From Betaproteobacteria bacterium HGW-Betaproteobacteria-3 (lineage in GTDB: Bacteria; Pseudomonadota; Gammaproteobacteria; Burkholderiales; Burkholderiaceae_C): 64,000 nt of DNA. The DNA lies in contig PHCI01000002.1 in NCBI GenBank assembly GCA_002842205.1, positions 248,001 to 312,000 on the forward strand. Reading direction: 5' to 3'. The notes beneath the pieces were generated by a model. That model was given only the letters and a program-made list of their open reading frames with translations, was not told where the DNA came from and did no database searches. Shown here piece after piece: positions 1 to 7,476 of the stretch (the first letter of the stretch is position 1; every line of letters starts with the position of its first letter). The position numbers and the translations under genes were made by a program.

Positions 1-1304
1 TGGCTGGTGCCGTACTCGGGCTGGTCGGGCATGGGTGCGAAGCTGGTGGGCGATGGGCCGGGCGCGCCGGGCTGGGCCGTGTTCATGCTTTGCGTGCCGA
101 TCAGCGCGGCGCGGCGGGCCAGGTAGGCGTCGTCCAGCAGGCTCGTCCAGCGGCCGCCGGGGGGTTGCACAAAGTCGGGGTCGGCCAGGTACAGCGCGCG
201 GTCGGCGAAGGCCAGGCGCGAGGCCTCGGTGTACAGGTGCAGCCATTCGGCCGACGGCGCGGGGCCGCTGCTGCCAGGCATGCCGCCCGGGCTGCTGGCC
301 AGCGGCAGCGTGGCGGCGGCGGTGTGGTTCAGCAGGCCCAGAATCTGCCCGATGGCGATGGCCCCCGAGCTGGGCGGCGGCATGCCGCAGATGCGGTAGT
401 CGCGGGCCTGGGCGCGGTAGTCATGGCAGATCGGTGTGCGTTTTTGGGGCTGGTAGCCGGCCAGGTCGGCCAGGCTGAGTCGGCCGGGGTTGCCGGGGTG
501 CTTTTGCACCTTGTCCACCATGGCCTGCGCCACGGCGCCTTCGAGCAGGCCCTTGGCGCCTTCTGTGGCGATGGTGCGCAGCACGGCGGCCAGTTCCGGG
601 TTTTGCAGCGTGTGGCCCACCGGCCAGGGTTCGCCCGCAGCGTCGTAGAAGTACGCGGCCGCCTGGGCGTCCTGCTTCAGGGGCTTTTCGGCCTTGAGCA
701 GGGTGTGCAGCCGCGCGCTGACCTTGAAGCCGCCTTCGGCCAATGCAATGGCCGGCTCGAACAGCGTGGCCCACGGCAGACGGCCGTATTGCCGGTGGGC
801 CAGCTCCAGCATGCGCACGGTGCCGGGCACGCCCACCGAGCGGCCGCCCACCACGGCGTCGAGAAACGGCAGCGGTTTGCCGTTGGCATCGAGAAAGAGT
901 TTTTCGTCGGCGGCGGCGGGGGCGGTCTCGCGGCCGTCAAAGGCCTCGACGTCCTTGCCGTTGAAATGCAGCAAAAAGGCACCGCCCCCGATGCCGCTCG
1001 ATTGCGGCTCCACCAGCGTGAGCACCATTTGCACGGCAATGGCCGCGTCCACCGCCGAGCCACCGGCCTTGAGGATCTGGGCGCCAGCGTCGGTGGCCAG
1101 CGGGTTGGCGGCGGCCACGGCCAACCTCGTGGTGGCCCAACCGGGTTTTTCGGTGTAGCCCGACGCGCCCTCGGGCTGCGCCGGCACCGTGTAGTGAAAA
1201 GCCGGGCTGGTCGGCGGGCTGGCACAGGCCACCAACCCGGCGACGATCAGCGCGATGGCGCCAACGGTCCGAGCCCTCACGGGCGTGACAGGAAGCGGTT
1301 TCAT
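1..1304 (-). CDS. ggt: gamma-glutamyltransferase, 3' end outside window
   Basis: The frame is open from an ATG at 1304 (GAGGAG-like ribosome site just upstream) to the window edge, 434 codons. It encodes an N-terminal nucleophile hydrolase of glutathione and gamma-glutamyl metabolism. The N-terminus has a lipoprotein signal with lipobox LVAC near residue 27, so the protein is probably anchored in the envelope. The large-subunit body follows (GGSAVDAAIA, GIGGGAFLL, GVPGTV, MPPPSSGAIA). The last readable residues are EYGTS, with T433 at the place where GGT enzymes cut themselves and expose the catalytic threonine. The entire small subunit therefore lies outside the window. Family assignment is firm; the substrate is not established. 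Confidence 0.93.
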   Translation of the reverse strand, partial: MKPLPVTPVRARTVGAIALIVAGLVACASPPTSPAFHYTVPAQPEGASGYTEKPGWATTRLAVAAANPLATDAGAQILKAGGSAVDAAIAVQMVLTLVEPQSSGIGGGAFLLHFNGKDVEAFDGRETAPAAADEKLFLDANGKPLPFLDAVVGGRSVGVPGTVRMLELAHRQYGRLPWATLFEPAIALAEGGFKVSARLHTLLKAEKPLKQDAQAAAYFYDAAGEPWPVGHTLQNPELAAVLRTIATEGAKGLLEGAVAQAMVDKVQKHPGNPGRLSLADLAGYQPQKRTPICHDYRAQARDYRICGMPPPSSGAIAIGQILGLLNHTAAATLPLASSPGGMPGSSGPAPSAEWLHLYTEASRLAFADRALYLADPDFVQPPGGRWTSLLDDAYLARRAALIGTQSMNTAQPGAPGPSPTSFAPMPDQPEYGTS

Positions 1305-1360
1305 GGCGTCTCCTCGGGGGTGGAGGCGTCATCTTAGCGCGTGGCTTGTCGGGCATCATG

Positions 1361-1418
1361 TTTTAATAAAATGTGCCTTTAGCCCCCGTCGGATGGTGAT
1401 AGTTTGCTATCTAAATAG
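1361..1418 (+). repeat. dispersed repeat family A, copy 1
   Basis: This intergenic copy has the core GCCCCCGTCGGATGGTGAT followed by AGTTTGCTAT and lies between the converging ends of the SDR gene and the ggt 5' region. It is one of about ten related copies in the window. An AT-rich stretch (TTTTAATAAAAT) precedes the core. Confidence 0.8.
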
Positions 1419-1448
1419 AGGCTAACAACCCGTCTGCGCTGACTGCAA

Positions 1449-2207
1449 TCAGCGCGGCGCCAGGCGGATGGCGCCATCGAGGCGGATCACCTCGCCGTTG
1501 AGCATGTCGTTTTCGATGATGTGCTTCGCCAGCTTGGCGTAATCCTCGGGTGTGCCCAGGCGGCTGGGGAAGGGCACGCTGGCGGCCAGCGCGTCCTGCA
1601 CCTCCTGCGGCATGCCGAACAGCATGGGCGTGCCGAAGATGCCGGGGGCAATGGTCATGTTGCGGATGCCGTTGCGGGCCAGGTCGCGCGCGATGGGCAG
1701 CGTCATGCCGACCACGCCGCCCTTGCTGGCGCTGTAGGCGGCCTGCCCGATCTGGCCGTCATACGCGGCCACGCTGGCGGTGGAGATCAGCACGCCGCGC
1801 TCGCCGGTGGGCTCGGGTTCGTTCTTGCACATGGCGTCGGCGGCCAGGCGGATCATGTTGAAGCTGCCCACCAGGTTGACCATGATGGTCTTGCTGAACA
1901 CGCTCAACGAGTGCGCGCCGTTCTTGCCCACGGTTTTTTCGGCCGGCGCGATGCCCGCGCAGTTGACCAGGCCCATCAGCTTGCCCAGCGACGCGGCCTT
2001 GGCCACCACCGCCTGGCCGTCGGCTTCGTTGCTGACGTCGCACTGGACGAAGGTCCCGCCGATATCCTTCGCCACAGCCTCGCCTTTTTCAACCTGCATG
2101 TCGGCCACCACGACCTTGGCGCCGTGGGCGGCCAGCATGCGCGCCGTGCCTTCACCGAGGCCCGAAGCCCCGCCGGTGACGATGAAAACCTTGCCCTGGA
2201 TGTCCAT
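1449..2207 (-). CDS. short-chain dehydrogenase, 3-hydroxyacyl-CoA dehydrogenase (HSD17B10-like)
   Basis: A 252-residue classical SDR. The start at 2207 is chosen over the in-frame ATG at 2243 because GGAG sits 8 nt before it. Features are the NAD site [10 protein letters not shown] near residue 12, the catalytic Ser in LISTASVAA and the YSASKGG Tyr/Lys motif, followed by IARDLA and [11 protein letters not shown]. The last blocks are characteristic of the HSD17B10 / 3-hydroxy-2-methylbutyryl-CoA dehydrogenase branch, which oxidises hydroxyacyl-CoA in branched-chain amino acid and fatty acid breakdown. A perfect inverted repeat lies just upstream and may bind a LiuR-type regulator. Exact substrate is inferred. 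Confidence 0.9.
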   Translation of the reverse strand: MDIQGKVFIVTGGASGLGEGTARMLAAHGAKVVVADMQVEKGEAVAKDIGGTFVQCDVSNEADGQAVVAKAASLGKLMGLVNCAGIAPAEKTVGKNGAHSLSVFSKTIMVNLVGSFNMIRLAADAMCKNEPEPTGERGVLISTASVAAYDGQIGQAAYSASKGGVVGMTLPIARDLARNGIRNMTIAPGIFGTPMLFGMPQEVQDALAASVPFPSRLGTPEDYAKLAKHIIENDMLNGEVIRLDGAIRLAPR

Positions 2208-2227
2208 GAGTTGCTCCTGCGTTGACG

Positions 2228-2243
2228 TTGACGTAAACGTCAA
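2228..2243 (-). promoter_or_regulatory. inverted repeat TTGACGT-N2-ACGTCAA, LiuR-like operator candidate
   Basis: Perfect 7-bp arms (TTGACGT / ACGTCAA) separated by AA, 21-36 bp upstream of the SDR start codon, with a further GTTGACG half-site beside it. The form resembles MerR-family LiuR operators known upstream of branched-chain amino acid and acyl-CoA degradation genes in proteobacteria, which agrees with the gene's HSD17B10-like type. No regulator gene is nearby, so the assignment is by resemblance only. Confidence 0.5.
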
Positions 2244-2286
2244 TTATCACCTGCCGGGCAACCCCTTTCAAACAAGGCGGGGGCGG

Positions 2287-3327
2287 CTATTTGAAGCCCA
2301 CGCGGTCCAGCATCTGCTGCACCTTGACCTGGTTGGCGCCGATGGTGGCCAGCGGGATGGTTTCGGTCTTGAATTCACCGCCGGTCATGGCCTGCAGCGC
2401 CGGGTTGTCGGTCTTGACGCCTTTGGCCGTGGGCCATTCATTGTTGCCATTGGCAAAGTAGTTTTGCGCCGCCGGGCTGGCCAGGTATTCAAGGAACTTG
2501 ATGGCGTTGGCCGGGTGGGGGGCGTTGCGGGCCATGGCGCCACCGGCGATGTTCACGTGCGTGCCCCAGGACGACTGGTTGGGGAACACCACGCCCACTT
2601 TTTCGGCAATCGCCCGGTCGTCGGCGTTGGTCGAGCGCATGAGCCGCGCCAGGTAGTAGGTGTTGGTCACGGCAATGCCGCATTCGCCCGAGGCCACGCC
2701 CTTGATCTGGTCGGTGTCGCCGCCCTTGGGGGCGCGGGCCATGTTGTCCACCATGCCCTTGAGCCAGGTCTCGGTCCTGGCCGCACCCAGGTGCTCGGTC
2801 ACCGCGCCGAACAGGCTCAGGTTGTAGGGGTGCGAGCCCGAGCGGATGCACAGGCGGCCCTTGTTCTTCGGGTCGCCCAGTTCTTCGTAGGTGTCCACGT
2901 CGTCCCGCTTGACCTTGAGCTTGTCGTACACGATCACGCGGGCGCGGGTGGAAAAGCCGAACCACGGCGTGCCTTCGGGGCCGGCCTTGGCGCGAAACTG
3001 CGCGGGGATGGCGTCGTCGAGCAACTTGGACTGCACGGGGCGGAACAGGCCATCGGCCTCGCCCTTGACCAGGCGCGCGCCGTCCACGAGCAAAATCACG
3101 TCGGCCGGCGAGGCCGTGCCCTCGGCCTTGAGGCGCGCCAGAATGCCCGCATCGTCGGCATCGACCCGGTTGATCTTGATGCCGGTGGCCTGGGTGAAGT
3201 TGTTGTACAGCGCTTCATCGGTTGCGTAATGACGGGCCGAATACAGGTTGAGCACCTGCTCCTGGGCAGAGGCGGCACCGGCCAGCGCCAGCAGGGCGCA
3301 GGCCAGGGGAAGGGCTTTTTTCATCAT
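2287..3327 (-). CDS. iron(III) ABC transporter substrate-binding protein
   Basis: A 346-residue periplasmic protein of the FbpA/FutA/AfuA ferric-ion-binding family. The start at 3327 (ATGATG) is chosen because AAGGA lies 8 nt before it; longer in-frame starts lack this. It has a Sec signal peptide (KKALPLACALLALAGAASA) and a mature protein opening VLNLYSARHY. The clamp residues near NTYYLAR and the WGTHVNIAGGA block typical of this family are also present. No permease or ATPase lies next to it, so it must work with components encoded elsewhere. A Fur-box-like sequence lies about 50 bp upstream, which fits iron repression. Confidence 0.9.
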   Translation of the reverse strand: MMKKALPLACALLALAGAASAQEQVLNLYSARHYATDEALYNNFTQATGIKINRVDADDAGILARLKAEGTASPADVILLVDGARLVKGEADGLFRPVQSKLLDDAIPAQFRAKAGPEGTPWFGFSTRARVIVYDKLKVKRDDVDTYEELGDPKNKGRLCIRSGSHPYNLSLFGAVTEHLGAARTETWLKGMVDNMARAPKGGDTDQIKGVASGECGIAVTNTYYLARLMRSTNADDRAIAEKVGVVFPNQSSWGTHVNIAGGAMARNAPHPANAIKFLEYLASPAAQNYFANGNNEWPTAKGVKTDNPALQAMTGGEFKTETIPLATIGANQVKVQQMLDRVGFK

Positions 3328-3359
3328 GGCAAGATTCCTTGGAAACATAGAGTGCATGG

Positions 3360-4364
3360 ATGCTAACACAAACGCGAATCATTCTCAATAAATATCGACG
3401 CCCTCGTGATCTTCCGGGGCCTGCATTCGCGGGGCGGCGTGCTGCGGCACGCGGGTGCGCCATGGCGGCGGCCGCGGTGCTGGCGGTCCTGGCCGGCTGT
3501 GCCAGCGTGGCGCCGCCCGTGGTGGTGGTGCCAGTGCCCGGGGTGACCGCGCCGGCAGAGCCGCCGCCACGCCCGCCCGTCATTGGCCTGGCGCTGGGCG
3601 GTGGGGCGGCGCGCGGCTTTGCCCACGTGGGTGTGATCCAGGTGCTGGAAGAGGCGGGCATCCGCCCCGACCTGCTGACCGGCACCTCGGCCGGCAGTCT
3701 GGTGGCGGCGCTGTACGCCAGCGGCATGAGCGGCGCCCGGCTGGAGCAGGTGGCCCTGGCCATGGAAGAGGCCGCGTTCACCGACTGGACGCTGCCCATC
3801 TTCAGCCGCGGCGTGCTGCGCGGCGACGCACTGGCGCGCTTCGTCAACACCACGCTGAGCGGTCGGCTGATCGACGCCATGACGATCCCGCTGGGGGTGG
3901 TGGCCACCGACCTGCACTCCGGGCAGGGCGTGCTGTTCCGGCGCGGCGACACCGGCACGGCGGTGCGGGCTTCGAGCGCCGTGCCGGCGGTGTTCCTGCC
4001 GGTGCGCATTGGCGACCGCGAGTACGTGGACGGCGGGCTGGTGTCGCCGGTGCCGGTGCGTTATGCGCGCCAGATGGGGGCCGAGCTGGTGATCGCGGTG
4101 GACATCTCGAGCGCGCCCGAAGGCAATGCCGCCAATGGCACGCTGGAGATCCTGCTGCAGACCTTCGCCATCATGGGCCAGAGCATCAACAAGTTCGAGC
4201 TCCGGGAGGCCGAGGTGGTGGTCCGCCCGGCGCTGGACGGGCTCAAGGCCGCGGACTTTGCCACGCGACGCCGCGCCATCGAAGCCGGGCGCACCGCGAT
4301 GCGGGCCGCGTTGCCGCAGTTGCGACGGCAGCTGGAAGTGCGTGCAAGGGCGCTGGCGCCATAA
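3360..4364 (+). CDS. patatin-like phospholipase family lipoprotein (RssA-like)
   Basis: This frame encodes 334 residues from the ATG at 3360, or 300 from the ATG at 3462. The longer start is kept because the Arg-rich stretch before AAAAVLAVLAGC gives a normal positively charged signal region; the shorter one would leave an uncharged 12-residue leader. The lipobox is LAGC. The patatin domain has the oxyanion loop GLALGGGAARGFAH, the nucleophile elbow GTSAG and the catalytic Asp in DGGLVSPVPV. Proteins of this type are serine hydrolases with a Ser-Asp dyad acting on acyl lipids. It is divergent from the iron-binding protein, and the Fur-like box falls in its first codons if the long start is used. 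Confidence 0.85.
   Translation: MLTQTRIILNKYRRPRDLPGPAFAGRRAAARGCAMAAAAVLAVLAGCASVAPPVVVVPVPGVTAPAEPPPRPPVIGLALGGGAARGFAHVGVIQVLEEAGIRPDLLTGTSAGSLVAALYASGMSGARLEQVALAMEEAAFTDWTLPIFSRGVLRGDALARFVNTTLSGRLIDAMTIPLGVVATDLHSGQGVLFRRGDTGTAVRASSAVPAVFLPVRIGDREYVDGGLVSPVPVRYARQMGAELVIAVDISSAPEGNAANGTLEILLQTFAIMGQSINKFELREAEVVVRPALDGLKAADFATRRRAIEAGRTAMRAALPQLRRQLEVRARALAP
3374..3389 (-). promoter_or_regulatory. Fur box candidate
   Basis: The sequence GCGAATCATTCTCAAT (minus strand ATTGAGAATGATTCGC) matches the common Fur form with GAGAATGATTC. It lies about 50 bp upstream of the iron-binding protein start and overlaps the 5' part of the divergent patatin-like reading frame, so it could govern both. 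Found by eye. Confidence 0.6.
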
Positions 4365-4365
4365 A

Positions 4366-4395
4366 AAAAGGCCCAGTCTTGCAACTGGGCCTTGA
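4366..4395 (-). terminator. rho-independent terminator after the phasin gene
   Basis: The inverted repeat AAGGCCCAGT-TTGCA-ACTGGGCCTT is followed on the minus strand by a run of seven T. Its orientation fits the phasin gene, whose stop is about 150 bp upstream. It also closes the space against the patatin-like gene, but without a T-run on that strand. Confidence 0.75.
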
Positions 4396-4543
4396 AGGGA
4401 TCCCTGAACCCGAGGGTTTCGAAAGGACCCGAGGAGACAACCTGTGGAACTTGCGTTCGATGAATGCAAGTATCGGACAAATGCTCCGTGGAGGCTAGGT
4501 TTCCTGCTCCAATAAAGTGTGCAGGAACTCACAAAACCATGAA

Positions 4544-5092
4544 TTAACGCTTCTTGGCGGTGGCCGACTTGGCGGTGTTCACCGCGGTGGTGGCCACGGC
4601 GTTGAAGTTGGCTTCGGCGACATCCGAAGCTTGCTTGACCGCCTTTTGAACCGATTCCAGGGCGTTGTTGCCAGCGGCCACAGCGCTCTTGAACACGGCG
4701 ACAGCGGTCTCGGAACCGGCCGGGGCGTTCTTGGCAGCGTTGTCCACGACGGACATGAATTTCTTCTGGGCTTCGGTGGTTTGGGCTTCGAAAGCCTTGC
4801 CGAACTCGGAGCCGGTGCCCGAAGCGATGTCATACAGGTGACGGCTGTAAGCAGCGGTCTTTTCAGCCAGGGGCTGGAACAGGCCGGCTTGCAGGGCCAG
4901 CAGTTCTTGCGCGTCCTTGACGCTCAGCAGGGCTTGCGAGGTTTCGGCGGCTTCGCTCAGGGCGGCGCGCGAGGCGGTCACGTTCAGTTCGACCAGCTTT
5001 TCCACGCCTTCGAAGGCCTTGGACGTCAGACCGAACAGGGTCTCGATGTTGGCTTTGTGCGATGCGATCAGTTGCTCAGGGGTAAAAGACAT
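4544..5092 (-). CDS. phaP: phasin family protein
   Basis: A 182-residue protein that starts [15 protein letters not shown] and contains [19 protein letters not shown], the usual phasin_2 opening. The rest is almost entirely helical, Ala/Glu/Lys-rich, with a basic Ala-Lys tail, and no signal peptide. Phasins coat polyhydroxyalkanoate granules and control their number and surface. GGAG precedes the ATG. It is monocistronic between a 5' spacer and the terminator at 4366-4395. The length is normal for Burkholderiales PhaP. Confidence 0.92.
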   Translation of the reverse strand: MSFTPEQLIASHKANIETLFGLTSKAFEGVEKLVELNVTASRAALSEAAETSQALLSVKDAQELLALQAGLFQPLAEKTAAYSRHLYDIASGTGSEFGKAFEAQTTEAQKKFMSVVDNAAKNAPAGSETAVAVFKSAVAAGNNALESVQKAVKQASDVAEANFNAVATTAVNTAKSATAKKR

Positions 5093-5283
5093 GTGTATCT
5101 CCAGAAAGATGGGTTGAAACCGTATCTGCCCTGATCCCCGCCTGTCGGGTTATGTTGCAGCGCAGCATGGGTTGAATTCTAGGGTAATCCCGAAGTAATG
5201 CAAGCGATTTTTGCTGCAATGCAACATTCTAGAACGCAGCCTCTAGGATCGATCGGGTTTCGCCGCCGCGACACAATCGGTGG

Positions 5284-6255
5284 GTGCGCACTTTTTATGC
5301 CGATCAGTTCGTTCTGCCGCTTCCGGCGGGCCACCGTTTTCCCATGGCCAAGTACCCGATGCTGCGCGACCGGCTGGCGGCCGAGTTGCCCGCGGTGCGC
5401 CTGGGGCCTGCGCTGCGTGCCACCGACGGCGAGCTGGCGCTGGCGCATTCGCCCGCTTATGTGAACGCCATTTCCAGTGGCAGCATCGACCCGGCGGCGA
5501 TGCGCGAGATCGGCTTTCCCTGGAGTCCGGCCATGGCCGAGCGGGCCCGTCGATCGGTCGGCGCCAGCATCGCCGCGGCCCGCACCGCGCTGGGCTTCGG
5601 ACCCGATGGGGCGCGCCTGCCGCCCGAAGGCATCGCCGCGAACATCGCCGGGGGCACGCACCACGCGAGCGCCGACAAGGGCGGTGGTTTCTGTGTGTTC
5701 AACGACTTTTGCGTCACAGCCCGGCTGATGCAGGCCGAGCACGCGCGGCACCATGCCCGGCAAGCCGCCCCGGCGCTGCGGGTGGCGATCATCGACCTGG
5801 ACGTGCACCAGGGCAATGGCACGGCGCGCATTTGCCAGGGCGACGCCAGCATCTTCACCCTGTCGATGCATGGCGCGAAGAACTTTCCGTTTCGCAAGGA
5901 GGCGGGCGACCTGGACATCGACCTGCCCGACGGCTGCGGCGACGCCGACTATCTGGCCGCGCTGGAGCGGGCGCTGGACGAACTGACGCACCGCTTCGAG
6001 CCCGGGCTGGTGCTGTACCTGGCCGGCGCCGATCCGCATGAAGGCGACCGCCTGGGCCGCCTGAAACTCACGCACGATGGGCTGGAGGCGCGCGACCGCC
6101 GCGTCATGGACTGGGCCTGGCAGCGGCGCATTCCGCTGGCGTTTGCCATGGGCGGCGGGTATGGCACGCGCATTGAAGACACCGTGCAGGTGCAGGTCAA
6201 CACTTACCGGGTGGCGCTGCAGTATTGGCAGCGCTGGCAAAATCAGGTGCGATGA
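5284..6255 (+). CDS. histone deacetylase-like (class II HDAC/AcuC superfamily) hydrolase
   Basis: A 323-residue zinc amidohydrolase beginning with GTG. Family blocks are in order: [19 protein letters not shown] with the catalytic His pair, GFCVFNDF, the metal site [20 protein letters not shown], and the second metal Asp in [10 protein letters not shown], then AMGGGYG. Bacterial members remove acetyl groups from small amines or lysines; the substrate here is unknown. It is the first gene of a tightly packed co-directional run reaching 11955, and its stop overlaps the next start by four bases (ATGA). Confidence 0.9.
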   Translation: MRTFYADQFVLPLPAGHRFPMAKYPMLRDRLAAELPAVRLGPALRATDGELALAHSPAYVNAISSGSIDPAAMREIGFPWSPAMAERARRSVGASIAAARTALGFGPDGARLPPEGIAANIAGGTHHASADKGGGFCVFNDFCVTARLMQAEHARHHARQAAPALRVAIIDLDVHQGNGTARICQGDASIFTLSMHGAKNFPFRKEAGDLDIDLPDGCGDADYLAALERALDELTHRFEPGLVLYLAGADPHEGDRLGRLKLTHDGLEARDRRVMDWAWQRRIPLAFAMGGGYGTRIEDTVQVQVNTYRVALQYWQRWQNQVR

Positions 6256-6689
6256 CGGCCCCCAAACCCCAACCCGAAGCCCGCAGCGCCTACCCGGTGT
6301 TCCGGCCCATCACCACCCGCTGGATGGACAACGACGCCTATGGCCACGTCAACAACGTCGTCTACTACAGCTGGTTTGACACGGCCGTCAATGCCTTCCT
6401 GATCGAGCACGGCGTACTCGACATCCACCATGGCGAGACGATCGGCCTGGTGGTGGAAACGCAGTGCAATTACTTTGCGCCGCTGGCGTTTCCGCAAACC
6501 GTGGAGGCTGGCATTCGGGTGGCGCAGCTCGGCGAATCCAGCGTGCGCTACGAAGTGGGCCTGTTTGCGCAGGGCGCCCCGCTGACCGCCGCCCGCGGCC
6601 ACTTCATTCATGTGTACGTTGACAAGGCCAGCCGCCGCCCCGTGCGGTTGCCAGCCCCCCTCAAAACCGTTCTGGAGACTCTGACTTGA
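6252..6689 (+). CDS. acyl-CoA thioesterase (4HBT hotdog family)
   Basis: A 145-residue single hotdog domain. The start at 6252 overlaps the upstream stop (ATGA). It has the 4-hydroxybenzoyl-CoA thioesterase signature [18 protein letters not shown] with the catalytic Asp, and ends in a typical beta-rich FIHVYVDK segment. It hydrolyses acyl- or aroyl-CoA thioesters in the cytoplasm. The next gene starts within its stop. The natural substrate cannot be read from sequence. Confidence 0.9.
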   Translation: MTAPKPQPEARSAYPVFRPITTRWMDNDAYGHVNNVVYYSWFDTAVNAFLIEHGVLDIHHGETIGLVVETQCNYFAPLAFPQTVEAGIRVAQLGESSVRYEVGLFAQGAPLTAARGHFIHVYVDKASRRPVRLPAPLKTVLETLT

Positions 6690-7402
6690 CGCAAGCTACC
6701 CCCCCCGTCGCCGCCAACCCGGTGGACGCCGCTATCACCAGCCGCATGTCGGCCCGTGCCTTCACGCCGCAGCCCGTGCCGCGCGACACCGTCATGCAGC
6801 TGCTGGAAGTCGCCAGCCGTGCGCCCTCGGGCACCAACACCCAGCCCTGGAAGGTGTATGTGCTGCAGGGTGCGGCGCGCGACTCGCTGGTCGAGAAGGT
6901 TTGCGCCGCGCACGACGCCCTGCGCGACAACCCGGCTCTGGCCGCCGAATACCGAGAGGAATACGACTACTACCCCGAAAAATGGGTCAGCCCCTACATC
7001 GACCGCCGCCGCGAGAACGGCTGGAGCCTGTACGGGCTGCTGGGCATCGGCAAGGGCGACAAGGACAAGATGCACGCGCAGCACCAGCGCAACTACCGGT
7101 TTTTTGATGCACCCGTGGGCCTGATGTTCACGCTCGACCGGGTGATGGGCCGTGGCTCGCTGGTGGACTACGGCATGTTCCTGCAAAGCCTCATGGTCGC
7201 CGCGCGGGGGCGCGGGCTGCACACCTGCCCGCAGGCCGCGTGGAACGGCTTCGCCAAAATCATCCTGCCGCACATCGGGGCGGGGGCCGATGAACTGCTG
7301 GTGTGCGGGATGTCGCTGGGCTATGCCGATGCGGCCGACGTGGTGAACACCTTTCACACCCCACGGGTGCCGGCGGCAGACTTTACGCGATGGGTTGAAT
7401 AA
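6686..7402 (+). CDS. nitroreductase family FMN oxidoreductase
   Basis: A 238-residue FMN-dependent NAD(P)H oxidoreductase. Translation likely begins at TTG 6686, overlapping the upstream stop as TTGA with GGAG about 10 nt before; no better ATG exists upstream. Motifs are [10 protein letters not shown] and [14 protein letters not shown] (FMN phosphate and substrate loop) and later [12 protein letters not shown]. This family reduces nitroaromatics, quinones or enones. Co-directional overlap with the thioesterase suggests shared transcription. Confidence 0.9.
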   Translation: MTQATPPVAANPVDAAITSRMSARAFTPQPVPRDTVMQLLEVASRAPSGTNTQPWKVYVLQGAARDSLVEKVCAAHDALRDNPALAAEYREEYDYYPEKWVSPYIDRRRENGWSLYGLLGIGKGDKDKMHAQHQRNYRFFDAPVGLMFTLDRVMGRGSLVDYGMFLQSLMVAARGRGLHTCPQAAWNGFAKIILPHIGAGADELLVCGMSLGYADAADVVNTFHTPRVPAADFTRWVE

Positions 7403-7476
7403 GTGATGGCGGCGCGCGAGCCGGTGGCGCTGGGCCGTGCCGCCCCGTATTCAGGCCAACCCGTGACGGCCCGGCG

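Noticed and set aside
90-1337. A 415-codon plus-strand frame at the left edge
   Set aside because: The minus strand encodes gamma-glutamyltransferase without interruption. The plus frame is Gly/Arg/Gln-rich shadow.
1780-3366. A 528-codon plus-strand frame over the SDR and iron-binding genes
   Set aside because: Both genes on the other strand are unmistakable. The frame is a composition shadow.
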